NCBI RefSeq assembly: GCF_003641185.1
Contig: NZ_CP032757.1
Span: 1,178,001-1,242,000 of the forward strand
Reading direction: 5' to 3'
DNA from: Lactiplantibacillus pentosus
GTDB taxonomy: Bacteria > Bacillota > Bacilli > Lactobacillales > Lactobacillaceae
DNA: 64,000 nucleotides
Positions 55,856-64,000 of the stretch are shown here, in pieces. The translations under genes were made by a program, and so were the position numbers. The stretch's first letter is position 1. Every line of letters begins with the position of its first letter. Below the pieces are notes generated by a model, which did not search any database, was not told the DNA's origin, and saw only the letters and a program-made list of their open reading frames with translations.

Positions 55856-56788
55856 ATGCAATATGGGGCAGTTGTGGTAACTTTTAACCGCAAAAAATTA
55901 TTACTTGAATCAATTACGGCGCTGATGAATCAGACGGTGCCGCCGACCAAGATCATCATCATTGATAATCATTCGACCGATGGGACGCGTGCGTCGCTGG
56001 AACATCAGGGTATCTTGACGAATTCGCAGGTCGGCTATCGCTATTTGGAACAAAATATCGGTGGTGCTGGTGGGTTTGCGCGGGGCATGCAGATTGCTCA
56101 GGCCGACCCGAACCTTGACTGGGTCTCGTTATCCGATGACGATGCCATTTTTGAAGCGGACTATTTTGAAAAATTAATCGCGTATCATTCGACCCATCCG
56201 AACCGCCAAATCCTGACGGGGAGCGTGTATGTGGAAGATGGTCGCCTGCAAGTGGATCAACGCAATCGCTTCACGAGTTGGAGTACTTTTCGGACGCGGG
56301 CAGTGCCTGAAGCGGCTTACACGGGCAACTTTGAGTTTGACCAATACACTTTCTGTGGCGTCTTCATGAGCCTAGCAATCGTTAAGCAAGTCGGTGTGGC
56401 CGATGCGGGCTTCTTCATTTGGTGGGATGACTGTGAATACGCGGTCCGGACGGCCAAGTTGTCCAAACCAGTCAACGTGAGTGCAGCCAAGTTGATTCAC
56501 AAGACCTATTTACCGTCGCTGGACCTAAAGACTAGCTTTATTCCAGATTGGCGGCTCTACTACGGCCTACGCAACCGGTTCATTACCATCAAACGCTGGC
56601 GGGCCAATCCAGTGGTTAGTCTGGCCTGGCTGAGCTATTTCTATGCACGCTTGCTATTCAAGCTATGTGGGCCATTTTATCGGGGGTATCGTAAAATGGT
56701 CATCAAGGCCTATACGCAAGCGTTGCGGGACGCGGCGATTGAAAAAGAAGGCTTGGACCCTAATTTTATGCCGGGGCAGAAATTTTAA
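55856..56788 (+). CDS. Family 2 glycosyltransferase (same subtype), copy b
   Basis: 310 residues. VVTFNRKKLLLESI, IDNHSTDGT, IGGAGGFARGM and SDDDAIFEADYF parallel those of the preceding gene, as do the DDCEYAVR and VLHKTTY/LIHKTYL segments. The two genes look like an old tandem duplication giving two successive linkages. AGGAG precedes the ATG. A terminator follows. Confidence 0.87.
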   Translation: MQYGAVVVTFNRKKLLLESITALMNQTVPPTKIIIIDNHSTDGTRASLEHQGILTNSQVGYRYLEQNIGGAGGFARGMQIAQADPNLDWVSLSDDDAIFEADYFEKLIAYHSTHPNRQILTGSVYVEDGRLQVDQRNRFTSWSTFRTRAVPEAAYTGNFEFDQYTFCGVFMSLAIVKQVGVADAGFFIWWDDCEYAVRTAKLSKPVNVSAAKLIHKTYLPSLDLKTSFIPDWRLYYGLRNRFITIKRWRANPVVSLAWLSYFYARLLFKLCGPFYRGYRKMVIKAYTQALRDAAIEKEGLDPNFMPGQKF

Positions 56789-56799
56789 ACGTCACCCGT

Positions 56800-56841
56800 T
56801 GACCGTCCAAGTTAGTCTGACTAATTAGGACGGTTTTTTGG
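56800..56841 (+). terminator. Terminator after the GT2 pair
   Basis: The stem ACCGTCC / GGACGGT, with an inner TTAGTC-GACTAA pairing, is followed by TTTTTT. Confidence 0.8.
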
Positions 56842-57082
56842 ACCCCGCAAAATTTAATTTTCGAATTTATTTCCTAATCTCAGCTGATAAATATTGTGGT
56901 TGGCGGTCTGACCGGAACGGATTATTAGTCGGTAACATCTAAATTAGACGACGGGCTAGACGTGACTCGACACAAACGCGTTTAAACGGTTAATCATAAT
57001 AATATTTGTTATTTAGATAGTAAAGTTAATTTAACAAGCCCTGATATTTGATTAAAACCCATTATATCCGTATGTTGAACGA

Positions 57083-57110
57083 TTGTTTATCACGTAATGT
57101 TTGTTATAAT
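57083..57110 (+). promoter_or_regulatory. Promoter of glf copy 2
   Basis: Extended -10 TGTTATAAT (TATAAT 57105-57110) with TTGTTT at 57083-57088, 16-base spacing. The sequence from 56842 to here holds no ORF. Confidence 0.6.
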
Positions 57111-57146
57111 TCACCAAGAACGAAGTTAATTTTTGGGGGAATTCAC

Positions 57147-58280
57147 ATGAACGAACAATACGATTATTTGGTTGTGGGGGCCGGATTATTCGGCGCCGTC
57201 TTTGCCCACGAAGCAGCCTTACGGGGCAAACGGGTCAAAGTGATCGAGAAGCGCGACCACATCGCCGGCAATATTTATACCAAGGAAGTGGCGGGAATCC
57301 AAGTTCACCAATACGGTGCGCACATTTTCCATACCTCCGATCAGGAGATTTGGGATTACGTCAACCAATTTGCGACTTTTAACCGCTACACAAACAGTCC
57401 GGTCGCCAATTATAAGGGCCGGATGTACAACTTGCCATTCAACATGAATACCTTTAACGAACTCTGGGGTGTCCGGACGCCGGCTGAAGCGGCGGCTAAG
57501 ATTGCCGAGCAACGGGCCGCAGCCAACTTAGGCGACCAACAACCGCGTAACTTGGAAGAGCAAGCAATCGCGTTGATTGGGACCGACATTTACGAGAAGT
57601 TGATTAAGGGCTATACCGAAAAGCAGTGGGGACAAAAGGCCACCGATTTACCCGCCTTCATCATTCGTCGGTTACCGGTCCGTTATACGTACGATAACAA
57701 TTACTTTAACGACACTTTTCAAGGGATTCCAATCGGTGGCTATACGCAGATCGTTGAGAAGATGCTTGACCATCCTGAAATCACCGTGGAAACCAATACT
57801 GACTTTTTTGCCCATAAGGATGCCTATCTAGCAGCTTATCCCAAGATTGTCTTTACCGGGATGATTGACCAGTTCTTCGATTATCAATTGGGAGAATTAG
57901 CCTACCGCTCACTACGTTTTGAGACGGAGACGGTGCCCGTTGATAACTATCAAGGTAATGCGGTCGTCAACTACACGGATGCGGAGACCCCGTATACCCG
58001 GATTATCGAGCATAAGCATTTTGAATTCGGCAAGGGCGATGCGGATCAGTCCGTGATTACACGGGAGTACCCGGCCAACTGGCAACGCGGGGATGAACCG
58101 TATTACCCAGTCAATAACCAGACGAACAATGCACTGTATAAGCAGTACGCGAAGTTAGCGGCGGCCGAACCACAAGTGATTTTTGGTGGTCGTCTCGGGC
58201 AATACCGGTACTATGACATGCACCAAGTGATCCACGCGGCGTTGGTAACGGTCGCGGCGGAATTTGCACCGGTAAATTAA
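57147..58280 (+). CDS. glf: UDP-galactopyranose mutase (copy 2)
   Basis: 377 residues from the ATG at 57147, with GGGGGAA upstream; the longer frame from 57048 runs through the promoter. The FAD motif, YGAHIFHTS, YTEKQWG and GGRLGQYRYYDMHQV blocks are the same as in copy 1 (25267). It supplies UDP-Galf. Most residues match copy 1, but codons are clearly more GC-rich, as in the rest of cluster III, arguing for separate histories rather than a recent duplication. Confidence 0.95.
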   Translation: MNEQYDYLVVGAGLFGAVFAHEAALRGKRVKVIEKRDHIAGNIYTKEVAGIQVHQYGAHIFHTSDQEIWDYVNQFATFNRYTNSPVANYKGRMYNLPFNMNTFNELWGVRTPAEAAAKIAEQRAAANLGDQQPRNLEEQAIALIGTDIYEKLIKGYTEKQWGQKATDLPAFIIRRLPVRYTYDNNYFNDTFQGIPIGGYTQIVEKMLDHPEITVETNTDFFAHKDAYLAAYPKIVFTGMIDQFFDYQLGELAYRSLRFETETVPVDNYQGNAVVNYTDAETPYTRIIEHKHFEFGKGDADQSVITREYPANWQRGDEPYYPVNNQTNNALYKQYAKLAAAEPQVIFGGRLGQYRYYDMHQVIHAALVTVAAEFAPVN

Positions 58281-58301
58281 AAGAATGTGTGATGATTGAA
58301 C

Positions 58302-59429
58302 ATGAAGAAACGGCTGGTGATAATTGGGGGTAGCCTGTCCCTGCTAGTGTTATTACTAGGCTATGCGTTTTACGCGCTCAGCATCCAGCGCGGGCAGGAT
58401 ACGGTGACGCGCATTTATCAAGCGGATCAAAATGGCACACCGATTATTTCGCCTAGCCCCATTTTACTGGTAGGTAAGGCGAACCACCGCAATTTATTTC
58501 AGTCAGGAATCAACGGCTACGTCTTAACGAATCGCAATCCATTAGGAACCTGGCTGCCACGGCATAATCAGACGATTCGACTCAAGTATCGCTCAGCGTT
58601 GACGAAGCCGGAGATTCAAAAAACGTTGCGGCAGGCGCGCTATCTACAGGCTGGAACACAAAATACCGCGACGCCCGTTTTTGAGAATCGCCAGTATCAG
58701 GGCAATCCGGCGCAGTACGGGCGGATCAGTACTAGTCACGATGGGCGGGTGTGGACGAAGCTACCGATCAGTTATCCAAATGTCCATTTGAAACAGCCCA
58801 GCGTCAGCTATCGCCAGGGTCGTCTGACATTGTTTGACGGGTCACTGGCGTACTGGACGACCAATTTCAAAGACTGGCATCGCCAGCGGTTGCAGGTGAC
58901 GACGACACGATTTAAGCACGGTCAAGTCCAAACGGTGCTGGCACGTCGCTCGCAGTCACCACTAGTCATCATTCGAGGTACTGACCGGCAGACCAAGCGC
59001 GTGCAGCTCTATTACGGGCAGCTGACGAGTCGGTTCAAAGTGACGCGCTGGCAGCAACTACGCCTAGGCAACTTACAGGCGAAGCAGGTCGTTGGCCTGA
59101 ATCTTATCGATCGGCAATTGGTCCTGTTTCGCCAGCAGGGGTCGCGGCTATTGATCTATCGTGCAAAACGCCTGACGGAACCGGTCAAACGAGTCGGGTC
59201 AGTACGGCTCGAGCATGCGCGTCATCAGCGGGTCACCGCGGTGAATCTGGTCGCGGTAAGCAAGCGCCATTATCAGTTGGTGTTCAGCTTAGCAACGCGT
59301 GGTCACTTACAGAAACAACCGCGTTACCGTCGCTTAAATCAGCATTTTCGTGCCACGGGGAAGCAGCACTTATTAGTGACGGACTATCTCTGGACACAGT
59401 TTCAAATTAGTCAACATGGGAGTGAGTGA
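58302..59429 (+). CDS. Membrane-anchored extracellular protein, propeller-like (unknown)
   Basis: 375 residues, taken from the ATG at 58302 (a TTG at 58296 is also possible; the ribosome site is weak). Residues about 4-25 are a signal anchor. The remaining part is basic and Gln/Arg-rich with repeated short strands such as ISTSHDGRVWTKLPI and LAYWTTNFKDWHRQRL, like the Asp-box/BNR repeats of beta-propellers. No enzyme motif is visible. Location within cluster III suggests a role in handling the polymer outside the cell. Confidence 0.5.
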   Translation: MKKRLVIIGGSLSLLVLLLGYAFYALSIQRGQDTVTRIYQADQNGTPIISPSPILLVGKANHRNLFQSGINGYVLTNRNPLGTWLPRHNQTIRLKYRSALTKPEIQKTLRQARYLQAGTQNTATPVFENRQYQGNPAQYGRISTSHDGRVWTKLPISYPNVHLKQPSVSYRQGRLTLFDGSLAYWTTNFKDWHRQRLQVTTTRFKHGQVQTVLARRSQSPLVIIRGTDRQTKRVQLYYGQLTSRFKVTRWQQLRLGNLQAKQVVGLNLIDRQLVLFRQQGSRLLIYRAKRLTEPVKRVGSVRLEHARHQRVTAVNLVAVSKRHYQLVFSLATRGHLQKQPRYRRLNQHFRATGKQHLLVTDYLWTQFQISQHGSE

Positions 59430-59434
59430 TTCGA

Positions 59435-60058
59435 ATGAAGGTCCAACCAAAAGAACGCTTTAAACTAGCGTGGCGGTGGTTACCGCTCGAATTACTGATT
59501 ATGTTGCTCAGTATCGGCATTGGCTGGGGGCTCAATTAGTGGCTCCCCAAGCCAGTGTATCAAGCACAAGTCGACTTGAAAATCGTCCAAAAACCGCGGG
59601 CGAAGATGACTGCATCTCAGCGTCGCCGTCAACGGCGTCAAGACATTAAGCTGTTGCCGCAATTCAGTGTCATGCCGCACCAAGGTATCGTGTTGACGCA
59701 GGCGAGTGCTTACGCCTACATGCATGCTGGCATCTGGCAGCCGATTCAGGAATTAAGCGAATCGGTCCAGGCGACACCCGTTGAGCATCAGCCGGTGTTA
59801 CGCGTGACGGCGTCGAGTAGTTCGCGGTCAGTCGCCCGCCTGAGTGCGCGAGCGTTTGAGGTGGCCATCACGGATAACTTAAAGTCATTGAAGCATTACC
59901 GCATCACAACGGTCAGTCGGCGAGTTCAACGGACACCGAATGTGATTCGGGGGGCGATTTGGAAGCTAGTCCTCGTTATTGGGGGCAGTTTAGCGGTGCT
60001 CAGTCCGTATCTCGTCAAATTTGTGCAAGGTTGGGGGCGTCAAGATGAAGCGATTTAA
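59435..60058 (+). pseudogene. Wzz-like chain-length protein with in-frame amber codon
   Basis: The gene reads from ATG 59435 with one membrane segment (LELLIMLLSIGIGWGLN) to TAG at 59537-59539, after 34 codons, then continues in the same frame: WLPKPVYQAQVDLKIVQ..., ending with a second membrane segment (LVLVIGGSLAVLSPYLV) at 60058. The two-segment layout is that of a Wzz/CpsC-type protein. Total about 207 codons including the amber one. It overlaps the next gene by 14 bases. Translation restart at 59555 would lose the first membrane segment. Confidence 0.75.
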
Positions 60059-61280
60059 ATGGCGCTGTCTGGTTCAAAATTACCAGGCGGTCTATCTCAT
60101 GATCTTTGCGGTCTACTTGGCTTCCGTGACGCTACAAACCACGACCTTTAATGTCATGTATCCGCATAAGCTAGGCGTTTTGGTCGAGTTAGCGACCTTA
60201 GCCGCAATGTTCGGCCTGATTGTTGGCTTTCAAGCGTTGACACCGCGCCAAATCATTGGTGAAGTCAGCCTGTTGGCACTGGTGACGGTCGTGACACTGA
60301 CGTCGGGGGCGCACTATTTGTTGCCGACGGTCATGCTAGTGTTAGCCGCCCGTCAAGTGTCTTTTCGCCGAATCATGCAAGTCTATCTGGCCGTCGTTGG
60401 GAGCATCTTACTCCTAGCATTCATTGCCGCCGAGATTGGCCTGATTGGAAACATTACGTTCGTGACTGACGACGGGGTGCGTCAGTCCTTTGGGGTCGTG
60501 TATACGACGGACTTCGCTGCCCACATCTTTTACATCTGCGCAGCCTACTTGTATTTGCAAGCGCGGCGGTTCCGGTTAGTCATGTTGATTCCAGCGCTAC
60601 TCGGGTTAGTCGTGATTTACCAGTTCACCAAGACGATGACCGATACGATTGCCCTGTTTGTACTCATCAGTGGGTATTTGGTCTATGTCTATCGCCGGAA
60701 ACATCAGCATGTCAAGTGGTTGCGGCCACTGCTGCGCTACAGCTTTTTAACGTTACCGATTGCAAGTGGGCTGATGATTGGTCTCTCGAATATTTTTAAT
60801 TATCAAGATAAGCTACTGGCCACGCTCAATGACGCGTTGTCGACCCGCTTAGCACTGGGGCAAAATGCGCTGCTGGCATATGGCGTCAAGTTGTTTGGGC
60901 AGTCACCGATTCCAATCAATGGCTGGGGTGGTGACCGGGTCAACACATTTACGAACGGCGTCGGCTTGACCACGTACTTTTTCATTGATTCTTCTTTTCT
61001 GAATATGCTGATCTCATATGGCTTATTGTTCACAGTCGTCGTATTGGCCGGAATCACCTGGTTCTTATATCAGCGGACGCGGCAAAACGATTATTTGTTA
61101 CCGGTCATCATGATGGCCATCGCAATCAGTAGCATGTTTGATCAACATTTTCTGGAAGTCACGTATAACAGCTTCATCCTGATGCTGTTTGCGGAGCTGC
61201 CAAGTTATCATACGACGGTTGGCGCGGCATTTGACCAACCAATCGTTAGTCCAAGGGGGGCACTGACGGATGAATCATAA
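60045..61280 (+). CDS. Wzy-type polysaccharide polymerase (cluster III)
   Basis: 411 residues, about ten hydrophobic segments, with a larger loop in the second half (GQSPIPINGWGGDRVNTF...). This is the layout of O-antigen-polymerase-like proteins. GGGGGCG lies before the ATG at 60045, preferred over 60021. It overlaps both its neighbours, so translation is probably coupled through the operon. Confidence 0.75.
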   Translation: MKRFKWRCLVQNYQAVYLMIFAVYLASVTLQTTTFNVMYPHKLGVLVELATLAAMFGLIVGFQALTPRQIIGEVSLLALVTVVTLTSGAHYLLPTVMLVLAARQVSFRRIMQVYLAVVGSILLLAFIAAEIGLIGNITFVTDDGVRQSFGVVYTTDFAAHIFYICAAYLYLQARRFRLVMLIPALLGLVVIYQFTKTMTDTIALFVLISGYLVYVYRRKHQHVKWLRPLLRYSFLTLPIASGLMIGLSNIFNYQDKLLATLNDALSTRLALGQNALLAYGVKLFGQSPIPINGWGGDRVNTFTNGVGLTTYFFIDSSFLNMLISYGLLFTVVVLAGITWFLYQRTRQNDYLLPVIMMAIAISSMFDQHFLEVTYNSFILMLFAELPSYHTTVGAAFDQPIVSPRGALTDES

Positions 61281-62373
61281 ACAAGCCTATCGGGTTCAAC
61301 GTATCATTGTCATCGTGGCCCTGTTACTGATTCTATTTGGGGACACCAATATGAACGGCGTCTTCAGCTTCAGCCATCAACCGCAACAAATCTGGTTCTA
61401 CCCGCAACTCGTCGTGGCTTTAATGACCGCTGCCGGGCCCAACTTGTTACTGATGGCACTCGGGGCCGCCCAGTTACGTCGACCGGCATTAGCCATTAGT
61501 CAATTGATTCGGCAGATTCTCTGGTTGATAGGCGGGATTGCGCTGTTCTCACTATTCTTCTATCTTGAAGATTTATTAGGACAATCCCAGGGACTAGCTA
61601 ACTTTAATCTGGCAGGGTTCTTCACGGCCCTGGCCCAGGCACCAGTTGGCTTTTATGATATTTTATACGAATTGCTGGGCTTCTTCGTGACGTTGCCATT
61701 ACTACGCGTGATTGCGCACCATGCTAGTATCACGATTCAGCGCTACCTGTTTTGGGCAGAGCTCGTCTTCATTGGTATGGTGCCAATCGTGGTCTTCTTC
61801 ACGGGACTCACGACCATCAATATTGACCCACCATTAGCGATTACAGCGGGGTGCTTCTTCGCTTTGATGGGTTATTGGCTCAGTCAGGCTGACCTATTGA
61901 CGCGCATCACGCGTGAACAGTTGTTAGTCGCGTGGTTACTGACTGTGGCTTGTTACGCAGTGATGGTTTCGGTCACGATGTATCAGGTCAATCTGGAACA
62001 TAATTTCGACCTCATCAGCAGTCAACCCTTTGCCCAGACTTTTCAAGCCATTCCGTGCCTGACGCTCTGGGTAACCGTTGCAACCTGGGTCATGAACCGC
62101 ACGACTTTGAAACAGCCGCGGCGGCACAACTTTGTCCAAACGGCCTACGGAACCTTATTGGTCGCCGGCCTGTTGATTGAGCCATTTACAGGCATCAACC
62201 GCGTGTTGACCCCGGTGATCGGGGCTTGGTGGGCGGCCTGGTTATGGACACTAGCAGTTGGTCTCGTCAGTGTCGAAGTCGTGTGGTTACTCCGACACTG
62301 GCAGTGGGCCCGTCAGTTACTCCCGGATTTGTTCGGCGGGGCCGAGCTGAGCGGGGGATTGGCAGATGGCTAA
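61270..62373 (+). CDS. Multi-pass membrane protein, possible divergent acyltransferase-3 relative
   Basis: 367 residues with about ten hydrophobic segments. It resembles acyltransferase-3 (surface-polysaccharide O-acyltransferase) proteins in layout, but the N-terminal catalytic His motif seen in the next gene is not evident. The start has AAGGGGGG upstream and overlaps the polymerase by 11 bases; its stop overlaps the next gene by 8 bases. The function is uncertain: another polymerase or acyl donor protein is possible. Confidence 0.5.
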   Translation: MNHKQAYRVQRIIVIVALLLILFGDTNMNGVFSFSHQPQQIWFYPQLVVALMTAAGPNLLLMALGAAQLRRPALAISQLIRQILWLIGGIALFSLFFYLEDLLGQSQGLANFNLAGFFTALAQAPVGFYDILYELLGFFVTLPLLRVIAHHASITIQRYLFWAELVFIGMVPIVVFFTGLTTINIDPPLAITAGCFFALMGYWLSQADLLTRITREQLLVAWLLTVACYAVMVSVTMYQVNLEHNFDLISSQPFAQTFQAIPCLTLWVTVATWVMNRTTLKQPRRHNFVQTAYGTLLVAGLLIEPFTGINRVLTPVIGAWWAAWLWTLAVGLVSVEVVWLLRHWQWARQLLPDLFGGAELSGGLADG

Positions 62374-63496
62374 ACGAATTGAATGGATCGATATTGCAAA
62401 GGGGATCGCAATTTTAGCCGTAGTCGTTGGACATACCTTGGGGCCGTATAACGGTCAGTTCTTTGGTAGCTTGATTTTCGCGTTTCACATGCCGATCTTT
62501 TTCATGTTGAGTGGCTACCTGTATCATCCACGCCCGCCCATTCAAGAGTGTCGGCGCGGGGCGGTCAATTTGTTGTTACCGTATCTCGCGACGGCGGTGT
62601 TAGTCCTTGTCGTGAGTGCCGTGGCGCGCTGGTTGCCACATAATCCCGTCTTGTTAGCCTATTTTCCAAGCTGGCAAACGGGGTTGTTAGCCGCTGTCTA
62701 TGGTGCGGGCTCACCGGTCTTTAATCCGTGGCACTGGCAGGTGCAACCGATTGGCGCGGTATGGTTCTTACTGAGTATGTTCATTGCCATTCAGTTGTTC
62801 AACGGCTGGATGGCGCTGACGGCACGGTATGCGCAACGGTCTCGCCAAGACTTGGCCCGCGGTGTTATCGTGATTGCACTGGCCATCAGTGGTGGTGTTT
62901 TGGGTCAAATCGCGTACTTGCCATGGGCGTTTAACGCAGCCTTGTTGGCGCAAGTGTTCTTGTACGCCGGCTACCTGGTGCGGCAAACGAATCTATTACA
63001 GCGGATGCCGGCGCCCTGGTATCTCTTGTTGACGTTCATGTGGCTGTTAAGTGCCTTTCAAGGTTATTTTGCACTAACGGTTCCCGTGTCACCGAACTTA
63101 CTGATTAGTGTGATGGGTGGTGTTGCGGGGAGTCTATGCGTGATTCGCTTCAGTGAATGGCTGTCCCAACACGCGACAAGAAGCGTCGTTCGGGGCCTAA
63201 AACGGTACGGCCAATTATTATTAGTCGTGTTGTGTTTTCATTTGATCGACTTAGATGTGATTGGGCTCGCCGGCTGGGTCAACAGTTTTGTACTGCCGCA
63301 TGGCGGGGCACTAATCGCAACCGTCGCCACGATTGGTTATCGGATTGCGTTTGTGACACTTGCGATGTGGGCAATTCCACATTTGCCAGTGCTACGCGCA
63401 TGTTTCTTGCCCAGACAGTACTCGTTTAAGCGGTTGCGACGCGGTAAAAAACAATATGTACAACTCAGTAAACCAAGAGATGATAAAGTGAATTAA
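62366..63496 (+). CDS. Acyltransferase-3 family protein (polysaccharide O-acyltransferase)
   Basis: 376 residues, about ten hydrophobic segments. The N-terminus IEWIDIAKGIAILAVVVGHT carries the conserved Arg/Lys and His of the family (here in VVGHT), followed by FHMPIFFMLSGYL. Such enzymes O-acetylate surface polysaccharides. GAGCGGGGG precedes the ATG. The C-terminal tail is basic (KRLRRGKKQ). Confidence 0.88.
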   Translation: MAKRIEWIDIAKGIAILAVVVGHTLGPYNGQFFGSLIFAFHMPIFFMLSGYLYHPRPPIQECRRGAVNLLLPYLATAVLVLVVSAVARWLPHNPVLLAYFPSWQTGLLAAVYGAGSPVFNPWHWQVQPIGAVWFLLSMFIAIQLFNGWMALTARYAQRSRQDLARGVIVIALAISGGVLGQIAYLPWAFNAALLAQVFLYAGYLVRQTNLLQRMPAPWYLLLTFMWLLSAFQGYFALTVPVSPNLLISVMGGVAGSLCVIRFSEWLSQHATRSVVRGLKRYGQLLLVVLCFHLIDLDVIGLAGWVNSFVLPHGGALIATVATIGYRIAFVTLAMWAIPHLPVLRACFLPRQYSFKRLRRGKKQYVQLSKPRDDKVN

Positions 63497-63529
63497 CAGT
63501 CGTTTGTAAATACTTGCATTTTTAAACGG

Positions 63530-63562
63530 TCGCGACACGAGTTTAGTAACTCGTCGCGATTT
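63530..63562 (+). terminator. Hairpin between cluster III genes
   Basis: The stem TCGCGAC-CGAGTT / AACTCG-TCGCGA (one bulge, TAGT loop) is followed only by TTTC, so termination may be partial. Confidence 0.5.
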
Positions 63563-63584
63563 CTGACCAGAGGGGGACTGGCAA

Positions 63585-64000
63585 ATGAAAGTACAAATCT
63601 ATGTTGCGGCACATAAGCCGTATCAAATGCCATAAGATTCAACGTATCGACCGATCTTTGTCGGGGCGGCGCTCAATGGGGTGACGCCGCAGCATTATCA
63701 ACCGGACAATGTCGGCGATAATATTTCGGCCAGCAATCCAAATTTTAATGAATTAACTGCGATGTATTGGATCTGGAAGAATTGTCATGCTGACATCAAG
63801 GGCTTAAATCAATATCGGCGTTACTTAGCAGAAGCACCGAAACGCAAGCTGGCAGGGATCCTGTCAATGGACGAGATTGAAGGCTTGCTTGAGCAATATG
63901 ATGTCATTGTGCCGAAGAAACGCCACTATTATATCGAGTCGAATTATTCGCATTATATCCACGCACACCATCAGGAGCCGTTAGATGTGATGCGGACGGT
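63585..64000 (+). pseudogene. DUF4422 glycosyltransferase with in-frame TAA (runs off window)
   Basis: ATG at 63585 with GAGGGGG upstream opens MKVQIYVAAHKPYQMP, then TAA at 63633-63635. The same frame then continues: STYRPIFVG, DNVGDNISASNPNFNELTAMYW, NQYRRYL, VPKKRHYYIESNYSHYIHAHH, to the window edge. All blocks match the DUF4422 gene at 29128. A single-base change (for example TAA from a sense codon such as AAA or CAA) would explain the break. The 3-prime end is outside the window. Confidence 0.82.

Overview
The window reads as chromosome of a lactobacillus, most likely Lactiplantibacillus plantarum or a very close relative. I infer this from recognised families (two glf genes, several capsule clusters, NADP glutamate dehydrogenase, wecB, DUF915 hydrolases, RelB/DinJ antitoxins, IS4- and IS30-type elements) and from typical Firmicutes signals: strong AGGAGG ribosome sites, some TTG/GTG starts, and T-tailed hairpin terminators. 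No database search was possible.

Region 1 (1-7.3 kb) holds the end of an orphan PTS EIIC gene overlapping a DUF915 alpha/beta hydrolase, an RpiR/SIS regulator, a GH25-like membrane protein without its catalytic residues, a DUF4828-like protein, a cold-shock protein, a Gfo/Idh/MocA oxidoreductase, a DEAD-box helicase and tRNA-Arg(CCU). Region 2 (7.3-13.1 kb), just after the tRNA, is AT-rich and patchy: small membrane proteins, a DUF1828/DUF1829 protein, an ImmA/IrrE gene with an in-frame TGA, two lipoproteins and short ORFs. It looks like a decayed island. Region 3 (13.1-25.1 kb) is largely housekeeping: UspA, a second EIIC plus DUF915 pair, two small secreted-peptide ORFs beside a 7-bp tandem repeat, a SecB/DUF1149-like protein, a probable structured RNA, gdhA, a serine hydrolase, wecB, a YihY/BrkB protein and an aquaporin-like channel.

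From 25.2 kb to the end lie three surface-polysaccharide clusters. Cluster I (25.2-38.8 kb, AT-rich) has glf, a Wzz-like protein, a degenerate CpsD-like ATPase, a beta-lactamase-fold pseudoenzyme, DUF4422, GT2, Stealth and galactofuranosyl-type transferases and a polymerase. On the minus strand it has a flippase and a secreted beta-helix protein that is frameshifted and has an IS4-type element at its stop codon. Cluster II (39.0-53.7 kb) follows an orphan rfbB and a tyrosine recombinase. It has a canonical Wzz, tyrosine kinase and PHP phosphatase set, an epimerase, a priming sugar transferase, several glycosyltransferases, a polymerase, a TagF-like gene split by IS30 and a flippase. Three decaying RelB/DinJ antitoxin copies follow. 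Cluster III (54.9 kb to the end, GC-richer) has tandem GT2 genes, a second glf, a propeller-like exported protein, a Wzz-like gene with an amber codon, a polymerase, two acyltransferase-type membrane proteins and a second DUF4422 gene with an early stop.

Only cluster II shows a priming transferase and phosphatase, so clusters I and III may depend on it (inference). The most notable themes are pseudoenzymes kept beside intact paralogues (GH25, CpsD, serine hydrolase), a run of single-lesion genes, and IS insertions whose target duplications allow the original genes to be reconstructed.
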